A stretch of DNA of 64,000 nt, from the NCBI RefSeq assembly GCF_030317205.1, contig NZ_JASZYB010000001.1, forward strand, positions 2,480,001 through 2,544,000. The letters run 5' to 3'. Under the pieces are notes generated by a model. It ran no database searches. It saw only the letters and a list, made by a program, of their open reading frames with translations, and was not told where the DNA came from. Positions 9,011-16,575 of this stretch are shown here, piece by piece. Made by a program: the position numbers and the translations under genes. Source of the stretch: Variovorax sp. J2L1-78 (GTDB lineage Bacteria > Pseudomonadota > Gammaproteobacteria > Burkholderiales > Burkholderiaceae_C). Positions within the stretch are counted from its first letter, which is position 1. Each line of letters opens with the position of its first letter.

Positions 9011-9385
9011 ATGAACATCAAGACAGCATCGCAGCTCGCCGACGAAGCCAGCAAGACGGCCAACGACGCCATCGAGTCGACCCGTGCCTATGCGCAGAAC
9101 GCCGTGAACGCCGCGGGTGAGAAGGTGCGCGACCTGCGCCGTGAGGCCGAGCCGACCGTCGAGCAGATCGCCGCACGCGTGCAGCAGGCCGTGCAGCGCG
9201 GCCTCGACGCAGCGTCGACCACCAGTGCCCGTGCACAGCGCCGCCTCGAGCAGGCCGCGGACGTGACCGGCAAGTACATTGCCGATCAGCCCATGCGCTC
9301 GGTGCTCATCGCCGCAGCGGCCGGTGCGGCCATCACGGCGCTGATCGTCCTGGCCAGCCGCCGCAGCCCGCGCGACGACTACTGA
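9011..9385 (+). CDS. DUF883 family protein (YqjD/ElaB-like)
   Basis: A 124-residue protein starting at MNIKTASQLADE with AAAGGAA upstream. The first 90 residues are Ala/Glu/Arg-rich and helical or coiled. A C-terminal membrane helix (about 95-115) ends in positively charged SRRSPRDDY. E. coli relatives YqjD and ElaB are stationary-phase, RpoS-controlled membrane-tethered proteins reported to bind ribosomes. The role here is inferred from the family. It leads a plus-strand group with a small membrane protein and a ferritin-like gene. Confidence 0.85.
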   Translation: MNIKTASQLADEASKTANDAIESTRAYAQNAVNAAGEKVRDLRREAEPTVEQIAARVQQAVQRGLDAASTTSARAQRRLEQAADVTGKYIADQPMRSVLIAAAAGAAITALIVLASRRSPRDDY

Positions 9386-9427
9386 GCCCGAGTCGCTGGC
9401 GGCCGGCACCCTGTTTGAAATTGCAGC

Positions 9428-9880
9428 ATGCCGACGGACAGCGCCTCGCACCGAGAACGCCTGCACGCCGCGCGTCAGGCGTTGCTTGAGCCGCATCCAT
9501 CCGACGGCGCCGCCATGGAGCGCCTCTCTTCCCCGGAGCCAGGCTCCGCACCGCCGGTTCGTCCTGCCCCCTTCCCCTGGGAAGAGATCGCCCTTCAGCT
9601 CGGGCGGCGCTGGTGGCAGCGCCACCCCGCCAACGCCGCCGCCCGGTTGGCGCACCCCGCGCTGGCCCGGTTGGCGGCGACCCATCCCGCGACATTGATC
9701 GCCGGCGCGGCGACCGTCGGCGCGATCGCCATGCTCGTGAAGCCCTGGCGGTTGCTGTCGGTCACGGCCGTCGCGGCTGCGCTGTTCAAGTCTTCGGACG
9801 TGGCCGACTGGGTCACGCTGCTCGCCTCTTCCGACAAAAACAAGGACGAAACGTCCGCCGCACGAAAGGATCGACGATGA
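9428..9880 (+). CDS. Hypothetical small membrane protein
   Basis: A 150-residue protein with no family I recognise. Residues 1-55 are hydrophilic and proline-rich; residues 60-95 contain WWQRHPANAAARLAHPALARLA, and one or two hydrophobic segments follow (about 87-103 and 107-125). The tail SSDKNKDETSAARKDRR is charged. Its stop overlaps the start of the ferritin-like gene (ATGA), and it lies 42 bases behind the YqjD-like gene, so all three are probably translated from one message. The HPANAAARLAHP region resembles segments often found next to DUF883 genes. Confidence 0.7.
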   Translation: MPTDSASHRERLHAARQALLEPHPSDGAAMERLSSPEPGSAPPVRPAPFPWEEIALQLGRRWWQRHPANAAARLAHPALARLAATHPATLIAGAATVGAIAMLVKPWRLLSVTAVAAALFKSSDVADWVTLLASSDKNKDETSAARKDRR

Positions 9881-10431
9881 ATACCACCGCTTCCGCCCAG
9901 CCCGTATCGGGCGACCGGCTCACCCTGGACGAAGGCGCGATCGACGCTGCGCGCAAGAGCCTGGACGACGGGGCGTTGACGCCCAGCTACGGCCCCTGGC
10001 GCGACGACATCGTGAAGCTGCTCAACGACGCGCTGGCCACGGAACTGGTCTGCGTGCTGCGCTACAAGCGCCACTACTTCACCGCCAACGGCGTGTCCTC
10101 GCCGGCCATCGCCGACGAGTTCCTGGTGCATGCGAACGAAGAGTCCGCGCATGCCGACCGCATCGCCGAACGCATCGTCCAGTTGGGCGGCGAGCCGGAC
10201 TTCTCGCCGGCCACGCTGCTGGCACGCAGCCACGCCAGCTACGACGAGTCGGAAAACCTCCAGGCGATGGTGCGGGCGAACCTGGTGGCCGAACGCATCG
10301 CTGTTGAGACCTACCGTCAGATGATCGTCCTGATCGGCGACAAGGACCCGACGACCCGGCGCATGCTCGAAGACATCCTGTCCGACGAGGAAGAGCACGC
10401 GGACGAACTCAAGGATTGGCTCGGCCACTGA
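9877..10431 (+). CDS. Ferritin-like protein (bacterioferritin type)
   Basis: A 184-residue four-helix protein. Candidate di-iron ligands are Glu in ATELVCVLRY, the NEESAHADR Glu/His pair, Glu in NLVAERIAVETY and the SDEEEHADELKDWL C-terminal helix, a pattern typical of bacterioferritin/ferritin-like proteins. It probably stores or oxidises iron and limits peroxide damage. Whether it binds heme or forms a 24-mer is not visible. The ATG overlaps the preceding stop by 4 bases, and a strong terminator follows 17 bases after its stop. Placement with YqjD-, BON- and CsbD-like genes suggests a general stress set. Confidence 0.85.
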   Translation: MNTTASAQPVSGDRLTLDEGAIDAARKSLDDGALTPSYGPWRDDIVKLLNDALATELVCVLRYKRHYFTANGVSSPAIADEFLVHANEESAHADRIAERIVQLGGEPDFSPATLLARSHASYDESENLQAMVRANLVAERIAVETYRQMIVLIGDKDPTTRRMLEDILSDEEEHADELKDWLGH

Positions 10432-10447
10432 GCCGTCTCCGGCCCAC

Positions 10448-10474
10448 AAAAAACCCGGCAACGCCGGGTTTTTT
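10448..10474. terminator. Bidirectional intrinsic terminator
   Basis: A perfect 12-base-pair inverted repeat, AAAAAACCCGGC / GCCGGGTTTTTT, with a 3-base loop. It has a U tract in both directions, so it can end the ferritin-like operon (plus) and the BON/CsbD operon (minus). Confidence 0.9.
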
Positions 10475-10495
10475 GATGGTGACGGATGCTGCCGA

Positions 10496-11014
10496 TCACA
10501 TGGCTCGGACGTCCAGCTGGTTATCGACGCTGGAGACCCCTTTCACCGCTTTGGCGATGTCGCCGGCACGTGCCTTGGCGGCAGCGCTCGGCGCCGGGCC
10601 CTGCAGCTTGACCACGCCCCCCTTGGTGTCGACGTCGATGCGCGCCGCACTCAGTTCCGGATCCTTCGCCAGACTGCTCGACACGCTGGCCGTGATGGCG
10701 ACGTCCTCGACGGTACCGGCCACGGCCGCGCCCGTCTCGCGCGCTGCTTCCTTCACGTTGGCCGCGCCTTCACGCATCGCCGGCTCCGACGCCACGACCT
10801 TGTCGCGTGCCTCGCCTGCCAGCACCTCGGCCTTGTCCTTGGCGCGCACCGCCGCATCCTGTGTCTTGGCGATGGCGGCATCAACCTTCTGACCGGCCGT
10901 CTGACCGTTGCCCCGGTCGCTGCAGCCCGCCACGCCGAGGGCCAGCACCACCAGCGAGATGTACGTCCAGTGCAAAGCGGGCTTTCGCGCGCCGGCACCG
11001 GCCACCGCGATCAC
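10496..11014 (-). CDS. BON domain lipoprotein
   Basis: About 172 residues from a GTG that overlaps the csbD-like stop. The N terminus has basic residues, a hydrophobic stretch and a lipobox (LGVAGC, Cys near residue 31), so it is probably a lipoprotein. An Ala/Lys-rich helical region follows, and one BON domain fills the last 70 residues (ITASVSSSLAKDPEL, DVDTKGGVVKLQG, VDNQLDV). BON proteins such as OsmY and DolP are stress-induced periplasmic or outer-membrane proteins that bind phospholipid. The frame is open further upstream, but that part is only the CsbD gene read in another frame. Confidence 0.82.
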   Translation of the reverse strand: MIAVAGAGARKPALHWTYISLVVLALGVAGCSDRGNGQTAGQKVDAAIAKTQDAAVRAKDKAEVLAGEARDKVVASEPAMREGAANVKEAARETGAAVAGTVEDVAITASVSSSLAKDPELSAARIDVDTKGGVVKLQGPAPSAAAKARAGDIAKAVKGVSSVDNQLDVRAM

Positions 11015-11208
11015 AGCTTGTCGACGCCCGACTTCAGGGCGTCCTTGGTTTTTTCCTTGGCATCGCCATAGGTGCTCTGCACCTTGCCGCCGGCCTTTTC
11101 CACGGCGCCCTTCGCTTCGAGCGACTCGTTGCCCGTCACACGGCCGGCCACTTCCTTGACCTTGCCCTTGGCTTGATCCACACGGCCTTCGACTTGATCC
11201 TTGTTCAT
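11011..11208 (-). CDS. CsbD family stress protein
   Basis: A 65-residue hydrophilic protein, MNKDQVEGRVDQAKGKVKE at the start, with the CsbD repeat-like pattern of Gly-Lys-Val/Lys-Glu (GRVTGNESLEAKG, KVQSTYGDAKEKTKD). AAGGAG lies 6 bases before the ATG. CsbD/YjbJ proteins are abundant under general stress; their molecular role is unknown. It is translationally linked with the BON lipoprotein downstream. Confidence 0.9.
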   Translation of the reverse strand: MNKDQVEGRVDQAKGKVKEVAGRVTGNESLEAKGAVEKAGGKVQSTYGDAKEKTKDALKSGVDKL

Positions 11209-11341
11209 CGCGAACTCCTTTGCTTGGGTTGCAACGGTTCGACCGAACCGCCTGAAAAACCAATCTAGGACCGCCCCCGCAAACGGCACGGCCGCAGGCG
11301 CCGCGTGGCGCTGTAGGACAGCGGCAGAGCCGGATGTCGAA

Positions 11342-12172
11342 CTAGGCCGTGGCGATCCAGCCTTCGAGCGGGTCGATATCGACCGGAAGGCCGTACCCGG
11401 GCCCTGCGCTGTCGCGACGCGCCAAGCTCCACGCCGCCTGCACCAGGCACACGACCGCGTCGAGCGCATCGCCCCGGGCGTCCGCCAGCAATTGGTCACG
11501 CTGCGCGTGCGTGAGCGACAGGCGCAGCCCGAGCCGGGTCTGGCCGCGCTCGAGCGCCGACAGCAAATCGGCCCGTGCGACCCAGCGGGGCGTGTCCTGC
11601 TGCGCACTCGCATCGCTCTTGTAGCTGCGTCGGCCGATGAGTTCGCGTGCAAGCAGGCCGGGGTAGGCCTCCAGCGCCACCTTCGCCCCGTCACCGGCGC
11701 CAACGTGAAGGCCAGGCACCGCGGCGCCGGCCGCCAGCAGGCGCGGCACGCCCGCGTGCAGCATGAAAGCCACCGGCGGATTCACCCACTTCATCGACGG
11801 GCTCGCACCGGCCGGGCCGTCGGTGCGACGATGGGCGAACTTCCCGCCGACCGGGCGCGCGGCGCAGAAGGCCGCAAAAGCGGTGCGGATCTCGGCGCGG
11901 CTCATCGCCGCGTAGTGCGCCATGAGTTCGGGCCAGGTCGCCGGCCAGCCCAGTTCCAGCACCAACTCCCGCGACAGGCCGAAGGGCAGGTCGAAGCCGC
12001 CGACCCAGGCCGGGGTGTCGCTCAGCCACTGGCCCCAGCCATCGAGGGTCGTGAAGGGCAGCAGTTGCGACAGCGTCACGCGGCCACCTCGCTCGTGGCC
12101 GAGCGCGACGACGATCGGCTTGCGTACGGTGGGCGCGCTGGAAAAATCGCAGCCCAGCAGCAGCGTGGTCAT
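11342..12172 (-). CDS. DUF429 domain protein
   Basis: A 276-residue protein matching the DUF429 family: an N-terminal acidic LLGCDFSSAPTVRKP segment, WVGGFDLPFG near residue 57, EAYPGLLAREL and the C-terminal GDALDAVVCLVQAAW. The fold is thought to be RNase H/nuclease-like, with Asp residues in CDFS, GFD and GDALDA as candidate metal ligands; no activity is established. It stands alone, 133 bases behind the CsbD start and on the same strand. Confidence 0.8.
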   Translation of the reverse strand: MTTLLLGCDFSSAPTVRKPIVVALGHERGGRVTLSQLLPFTTLDGWGQWLSDTPAWVGGFDLPFGLSRELVLELGWPATWPELMAHYAAMSRAEIRTAFAAFCAARPVGGKFAHRRTDGPAGASPSMKWVNPPVAFMLHAGVPRLLAAGAAVPGLHVGAGDGAKVALEAYPGLLARELIGRRSYKSDASAQQDTPRWVARADLLSALERGQTRLGLRLSLTHAQRDQLLADARGDALDAVVCLVQAAWSLARRDSAGPGYGLPVDIDPLEGWIATA

Positions 12173-12218
12173 GCGATCCCCTCGCTGGCCGCGGCGCCAG
12201 CCCCCTGTGCGCGGTGGC

Positions 12219-12641
12219 TCAGTTGCGCCCGACGATGGCCGCGGTGGCCATCAGCTCCTCGAGCAGGGCCAGCGACACCGTGCCGGACACGGCATAGGGG
12301 TCGAGTTCCGGGCGTTCCGAATAGCGCAGCAGGATCGCGGCGTGGATCTTGGTGAGCTGCACCTGGCCCATGGTCCAGCCGCCGAAGCGACGCTCGGCGA
12401 TCTCTTCGTAGTGCAGCAGCACCACGTCCTTGTGACGCGCGTCCTTCTGGATGTGGCCGTAGAGTTCGCTGACCGCGTTGCGTCCGCCCTCGATGGCCTG
12501 CAGGAAGATACCCGCGCCATAGCAGAGGATGCCGGTGATGCCGCAGGCCGTGTTGTGCGCCCGCGATTGCGCAAGGATCGCGTCGATCGCAGGGCTGCTG
12601 GTGTCGACGGCGCGGCTGGCGTAGAGAAGTCGTACGAGCAT
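12219..12641 (-). CDS. Single-domain BLUF blue-light photoreceptor
   Basis: A 140-residue protein consisting of one BLUF domain, which binds FAD and senses blue light. Key residues are present: the flavin-side Tyr in RLLYASRA (Tyr7), Asn in HNTACGITGIL, Gln in IFLQAIEGG, and the Trp-x-Met of GGWTMGQVQL. There is no output domain, so it must act through a partner protein, as in other short BLUF proteins. It starts 5 bases after the folE stop with no clear ribosome site of its own, so translation is probably coupled to folE. An alternative is that it simply rides on the folE message without a functional link. Confidence 0.9.
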   Translation of the reverse strand: MLVRLLYASRAVDTSSPAIDAILAQSRAHNTACGITGILCYGAGIFLQAIEGGRNAVSELYGHIQKDARHKDVVLLHYEEIAERRFGGWTMGQVQLTKIHAAILLRYSERPELDPYAVSGTVSLALLEELMATAAIVGRN

Positions 12642-12646
12642 GGCGT

Positions 12647-13378
12647 TCAGCGATTGCGCGGCAGGAGTGAAAGGAATTCGCGGCGGAGGTTCGGGTCCTT
12701 CAGGAAGACCCCGCGCATGACGGAATTGATCATCTTGCTCCCCGTTTCCTTCACGCCGCGCCAACTCATGCAGAAGTGCTCGGCCTCCATCACCAGGGCC
12801 AGGCCGTCGGGCTGGGTCTTCTCCTGGATCAGGTCGGCCAACTGCACCACCGCCTCTTCCTGGATCTGCGGGCGGCCCATGATCCATTCGGCGAGCCGGG
12901 CGTACTTCGACAGGCCGATCACGTTGGTGTGCTCGTTGGGCATCACGCCGATCCAGAGCTGCCCGATGATCGGGCAGAAGTGGTGCGAGCAGGCGCTGCG
13001 CACGGTGATCGGCCCGACGATCATCAGTTCGTTCAGATGCTCCGCGTTCGGGAATTCGGTCAGCGAGGGCGCCGGCACGTAACGGCCGCGGAACACCTCG
13101 TTGAGGTACATCTTCGCGACCCGGCGCGCGGTGTTGTCGGTGTTGTGGTCATGCTCGACGTCGATCACGAGGCTGTCGAGCACCCCCTTCATCTTGCCCT
13201 CGACCTCGTCGAGCAGCGCCTCGAGCTCGCCCGGCTGGATGAACTCCGCGATGTTGTCGTTGGCATTGAAGCGCTTGCGCGCGGCCTGCACGCGCTCGCG
13301 GATCTTGACGGAGACGGGCGTGCCCTCATCGTCGGCCGGGGTGTCGGAGGTCTGGGGGGCGTCGATCTTCCTGAGCAT
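12647..13378 (-). CDS. folE: GTP cyclohydrolase I
   Basis: A 243-residue enzyme converting GTP to 7,8-dihydroneopterin triphosphate, the first step of folate/pterin synthesis. The core is recognisable by NDNIAEFIQPGE, the DHNTDNTARRVAKMY entry, zinc-site residues in SACSHHFCPIIG and CMSWRGVKETGSKM, and the GLSKYARLAEW block. The zinc segment reads CSHHFCPI where E. coli FolE has CEHH. I start at the ATG at 13378 (MLRKIDA); a GTG ten codons earlier is possible and neither has a good ribosome site. Its product is the substrate of nudB, two genes upstream on the same strand. Confidence 0.92.
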   Translation of the reverse strand: MLRKIDAPQTSDTPADDEGTPVSVKIRERVQAARKRFNANDNIAEFIQPGELEALLDEVEGKMKGVLDSLVIDVEHDHNTDNTARRVAKMYLNEVFRGRYVPAPSLTEFPNAEHLNELMIVGPITVRSACSHHFCPIIGQLWIGVMPNEHTNVIGLSKYARLAEWIMGRPQIQEEAVVQLADLIQEKTQPDGLALVMEAEHFCMSWRGVKETGSKMINSVMRGVFLKDPNLRREFLSLLPRNR

Positions 13379-13432
13379 GCGGAATCGTACCAGCGAAGTC
13401 CCGGACACACGCCGCGCAGGGGCGCTGCAGCG

Positions 13433-14191
13433 CTATGAATGGGGGAGCACGAAATCCGTCAACAACGGCAGGTGATCCGACATCCGTGCCCAGATCGGGC
13501 CGCGCGGCACGCTGCAGGCAGCCGGTGCGAATCGACGTGCGTAGATGAAGTCGAGCTGCGTGACCGGCAGGCGCGACGGATAGGTCAGCGTGGGCGGCCC
13601 GCGCAGGTCGCTCGAGTCGCGCAGGCCCATCGCGTTCATCGCATAGCGCATGCGCGCGCCCCAGTCGTTGAAGTCGCCGGCGACGATCAGCGCGTCTTCC
13701 GGCGGGATCTCGCGGTCGATGAAGTCGCGCAGTTGCGCGATCTGCCGCACGCGGCTGCCCTTGATCAGGCCCAGGTGCAGCACGATGGCATGCACCCTCC
13801 GGCCGTCGACGTCGATCTGCACATGCAGCAGGCCGCGCTGCTCGAAGCGATGGTCGGAGATGTCGCGGTGGCTGGTGCGCACCACCGGCCAGCGCGTGAG
13901 CAGCGCGTTGCCATGTTCACCATGGCGCGTGATGGCGTTGGTCTCGTAGACGGCGGTGTAGCCCTCGGGCGCGAGGAAGTCGGCCTGCGGCATGTCGGGC
14001 CACCGCGCGAAGCGCAGGGCGCCCTGCCGGTTCATCTTGCGCACTTCCTGCAGGCAGACGATGTCGGCATCGAGACCCTCGATGGCGTGGCCGAGGTTGT
14101 GGATCTCGAGCCGGCGGGCCGGCCCGATGCCCTGCACGCCTTTATGGATGTTGTAGGTCGCCACCCGAAAGGTGTTCGCGGTCGCGTTCAT
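13433..14191 (-). CDS. Endonuclease/exonuclease/phosphatase family protein (YbhP-like)
   Basis: A 252-residue protein of the Mg-dependent DNase I-like phosphoesterase superfamily. Catalytic motifs are visible: RVATYNIHKG, CLQEVR (metal Glu), HLGLIKGSR, GDFNDW and SDHLPLLTDF. Length and motif spacing fit E. coli YbhP, which sits beside the cardiolipin synthase ClsB; no clsB is here. The substrate (nucleic acid, phospholipid or inositol-type phosphate) is unknown. Its start overlaps the nudB stop by 4 bases (ATGA), and folE follows 54 bases downstream. Confidence 0.85.
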   Translation of the reverse strand: MNATANTFRVATYNIHKGVQGIGPARRLEIHNLGHAIEGLDADIVCLQEVRKMNRQGALRFARWPDMPQADFLAPEGYTAVYETNAITRHGEHGNALLTRWPVVRTSHRDISDHRFEQRGLLHVQIDVDGRRVHAIVLHLGLIKGSRVRQIAQLRDFIDREIPPEDALIVAGDFNDWGARMRYAMNAMGLRDSSDLRGPPTLTYPSRLPVTQLDFIYARRFAPAACSVPRGPIWARMSDHLPLLTDFVLPHS

Positions 14192-14664
14192 CGGGCAAAT
14201 TGTGGCAGCAGCAGGATGGCTTCCGCATTGGAAGGGGAAAAGCAGGCGTCGGCCGCGTCGCGGTAGGGCAGCCACTGCCACGCCGTGTGCTCGCGCGGCG
14301 ACAGCACCGGCACGATGCGTTCGGGCACGCACAGCCCGAAGAGATGCTCGGTGTTGCGCGTGACGCCGGGCGCATAGCGGCCGCGCCAGCGCGGGTAGAT
14401 GTCGTAGACGTTCTGCAGCCGCCAGTCGCGCAGCTGCGATGCCAGCGCGGTGCCGGGCCCGCAGTCGATGCCGGTTTCCTCCGCCACCTCGCGCGCGGCC
14501 GTGAGCGCCACCGGCTCGTCGGCCGTGTCCTTGCTGCCGGTCACCGACTGCCAGAACTCGTCGGCATCGGCGCGACGGATCAGCAGCACGTCGAGCGCCG
14601 GCGTGTGGATCACCACCAGCACGGATTCCGGGATCTTGTAGAGAGGAGTCGTCAAAGGGGCCAC
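14188..14664 (-). CDS. nudB: Dihydroneopterin triphosphate pyrophosphohydrolase (Nudix)
   Basis: A 158-residue Nudix hydrolase. The Nudix box runs over about residues 45-67 (GSKDTADEPVALTAARE followed by EETG), preceded by WQSVTGS, the NudB-like entry. NudB removes pyrophosphate from dihydroneopterin triphosphate, the FolE product, on the way to folate; folE is on the same strand two genes downstream, which supports the call. The start is uncertain: GTG at 14664 (VAPLTTPLYK) or a TTG three codons later; neither has a strong ribosome site. Confidence 0.87.
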   Translation of the reverse strand: MAPLTTPLYKIPESVLVVIHTPALDVLLIRRADADEFWQSVTGSKDTADEPVALTAAREVAEETGIDCGPGTALASQLRDWRLQNVYDIYPRWRGRYAPGVTRNTEHLFGLCVPERIVPVLSPREHTAWQWLPYRDAADACFSPSNAEAILLLPQFAR

Positions 14665-14724
14665 CGGTGAAGGATGTGGGAGCACGCCAGGATGCGCCAG
14701 GGGACACCTCGGTAAAATACCCGA

Positions 14725-14759
14725 TTGACACCACGATCCGCGTTGCATTTTTTTGCAAC
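14725..14759 (+). promoter_or_regulatory. Candidate promoter/operator region of mqo
   Basis: A consensus -35 TTGACA is at 14725-14730. The following bases form an inverted repeat, GTTGCA (14742-14747) / TGCAAC (14754-14759), around six T's, falling where the -10 would be. It could be a regulator-binding site blocking or reshaping the promoter. No good -10 is visible at 16-18 bases. Called by eye. Confidence 0.4.
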
Positions 14760-14826
14760 TCATCGGCCAAGGCACCCCGCGTGCCGGCGCTTTCTGGGCC
14801 CCAGCGCCCGTCCCACTGCGAACACC

Positions 14827-16491
14827 ATGTTGAAGAGAACATACCCTGCCCTGCTGGGCCTCGCCCTGTCGCTCGCGGCACTGACCGGCCACGCGACCGA
14901 CACGAAGAAGGTGGATGTCCTGCTCATCGGCGGCGGCATCATGAGCGCCACCCTCGGCGTCGTGCTCAACGAGCTCGAGCCCGGTTGGTCGATGGAAATG
15001 GTCGAGCGGCTGGACGAGGTCGCCAAGGAGAGCTCCAACGGCTGGAACAACGCCGGCACCGGCCATTCGGCGCTGGCCGAGCTGAACTACACGCCTGAGG
15101 GCAAGAACGGCCAGATCGAGATCGCCAAGGCCATCGAGATCAACGAGGCCTTCCAGGTCTCGCGCCAGTTCTGGGCTTCGCAGGTCAAGAGCGGCGTGCT
15201 GAAGAACCCGCGCTCGTTCATCAACTCGACGCCGCACATGAGCTTCGTCTGGGGCGACGAGAACATCGACTTCCTGCGCAAGCGCTACCAGGCGCTGCAG
15301 GCCAGCCCGCTCTTCGGCGGCATGCAGTATTCGGAAGATCCGGCGCAGATCAGCCAATGGGTGCCGCTGATGATGCAGGGACGCGACCCGCAGCAGAAGA
15401 TCGCCGCGACCTGGACGCCCATCGGCACCGACGTGAACTTCGGCGAGATCACGCGCCAGTTCGTCGGCCATCTGCAGTCCCGGCCGAACTTCTCGCTGAA
15501 GGTCTCCAGCGAGGTGCAGGACATCACCCGCAACGCCGACGGCACCTGGCGCATCGGCTACAAGAACCTGAAGGACGGCACTGTCACGCAAACGGACACC
15601 AAGTTCGTCTTCATCGGTGCCGGCGGCGGCGCGCTGCACCTGCTGCAGAAGTCGGGCATCCCCGAGGCTAAGGAGTACGCAGGCTTCCCGGTCGGCGGCT
15701 CCTTCCTCGTCACCGACAACCCGGCCATCGCCAACCAGCACCTGGCCAAGGCCTACGGCAAGGCGTCGGTGGGCTCGCCGCCGATGTCGGTGCCCCACCT
15801 CGACACCCGCGTGCTGGACGGCAAGCGCGTGATCCTCTTCGGGCCGTTCGCGACCTTCTCCACCAAGTTCCTCAAGGAAGGGTCGTACCTCGACCTGCTG
15901 ACGACCACGACGCCGCACAACGTGTGGCCGATGGTGAAGGTCGGCGTGGCCGAGTACTCGCTGGTCGAGTACCTGGCGGGCCAGGTGATGCTGTCGGACG
16001 ACGACCGCCTGAAGGCGCTGCGCGAGTACTTCCCCAACGCGAAGAAGGAAGACTGGCGGCTCTGGCAGGCCGGCCAGCGCGTGCAGATCATCAAGCGTGA
16101 CAAGGACAAGGGCGGCGTGCTGAAGCTGGGCACCGAGATCGTCAGTTCGCAGGACAACAGCATCGCCGGTCTGCTGGGTGCCTCGCCCGGTGCCTCCACC
16201 GCGGCGCCCATCATGCTGGACCTGCTGCAGAAGGTGTTCAAGGACAAGGTCGCGACGCCCGCCTGGCAGGCGCGCCTGCGCGAGATCGTGCCGAGCTACG
16301 GCACGCAGCTCAACGGCGACCCGGCGCGCGTGGCCGCAGAGTGGAAGGCGACCGCCGATGTGCTGCAGCTGACGCCGCCGCCGGCGATCGCCATGCCGGC
16401 AACGTCATCGCAGCCGACTCCCGCCACCGCACCGCGTGTTGAACCGGCCGCGACGAAATCGCAGCGTCAGCCGGCCGACATCGCGCTGTAA
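14827..16491 (+). CDS. mqo: Malate:quinone oxidoreductase with apparent signal peptide
   Basis: A 554-residue FAD enzyme oxidising L-malate to oxaloacetate and reducing quinone. Family motifs are clear: [13 protein letters not shown] (FAD), [39 protein letters not shown], and [19 protein letters not shown] near the C terminus. Unlike classic cytosolic-face Mqo, it begins with a Sec-like signal ([23 protein letters not shown]), implying a periplasmic location or anchor. It also carries a Pro/Ala/Thr-rich tail of about 40 residues. I start at the ATG at 14827. It is alone on the plus strand between minus-strand blocks and ends in its own terminator. Confidence 0.94.
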   Translation: MLKRTYPALLGLALSLAALTGHATDTKKVDVLLIGGGIMSATLGVVLNELEPGWSMEMVERLDEVAKESSNGWNNAGTGHSALAELNYTPEGKNGQIEIAKAIEINEAFQVSRQFWASQVKSGVLKNPRSFINSTPHMSFVWGDENIDFLRKRYQALQASPLFGGMQYSEDPAQISQWVPLMMQGRDPQQKIAATWTPIGTDVNFGEITRQFVGHLQSRPNFSLKVSSEVQDITRNADGTWRIGYKNLKDGTVTQTDTKFVFIGAGGGALHLLQKSGIPEAKEYAGFPVGGSFLVTDNPAIANQHLAKAYGKASVGSPPMSVPHLDTRVLDGKRVILFGPFATFSTKFLKEGSYLDLLTTTTPHNVWPMVKVGVAEYSLVEYLAGQVMLSDDDRLKALREYFPNAKKEDWRLWQAGQRVQIIKRDKDKGGVLKLGTEIVSSQDNSIAGLLGASPGASTAAPIMLDLLQKVFKDKVATPAWQARLREIVPSYGTQLNGDPARVAAEWKATADVLQLTPPPAIAMPATSSQPTPATAPRVEPAATKSQRQPADIAL

Positions 16492-16510
16492 GAGCGCACC
16501 CGGCGGAACG

Positions 16511-16540
16511 AAAAAAGGGGCACCGCGGTGCCCCTTTTTC
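16511..16540. terminator. Bidirectional intrinsic terminator
   Basis: A palindrome, AAAAAGGGGCACC / GGTGCCCCTTTTT, with a very tight centre, between the convergent mqo and aspS genes. It has an A run on one side and a T run on the other, so it works for both strands. Confidence 0.9.
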
Positions 16541-16575
16541 ATTGCGGCGCTCGCCGCTGAATCAAACAGCCAGGA

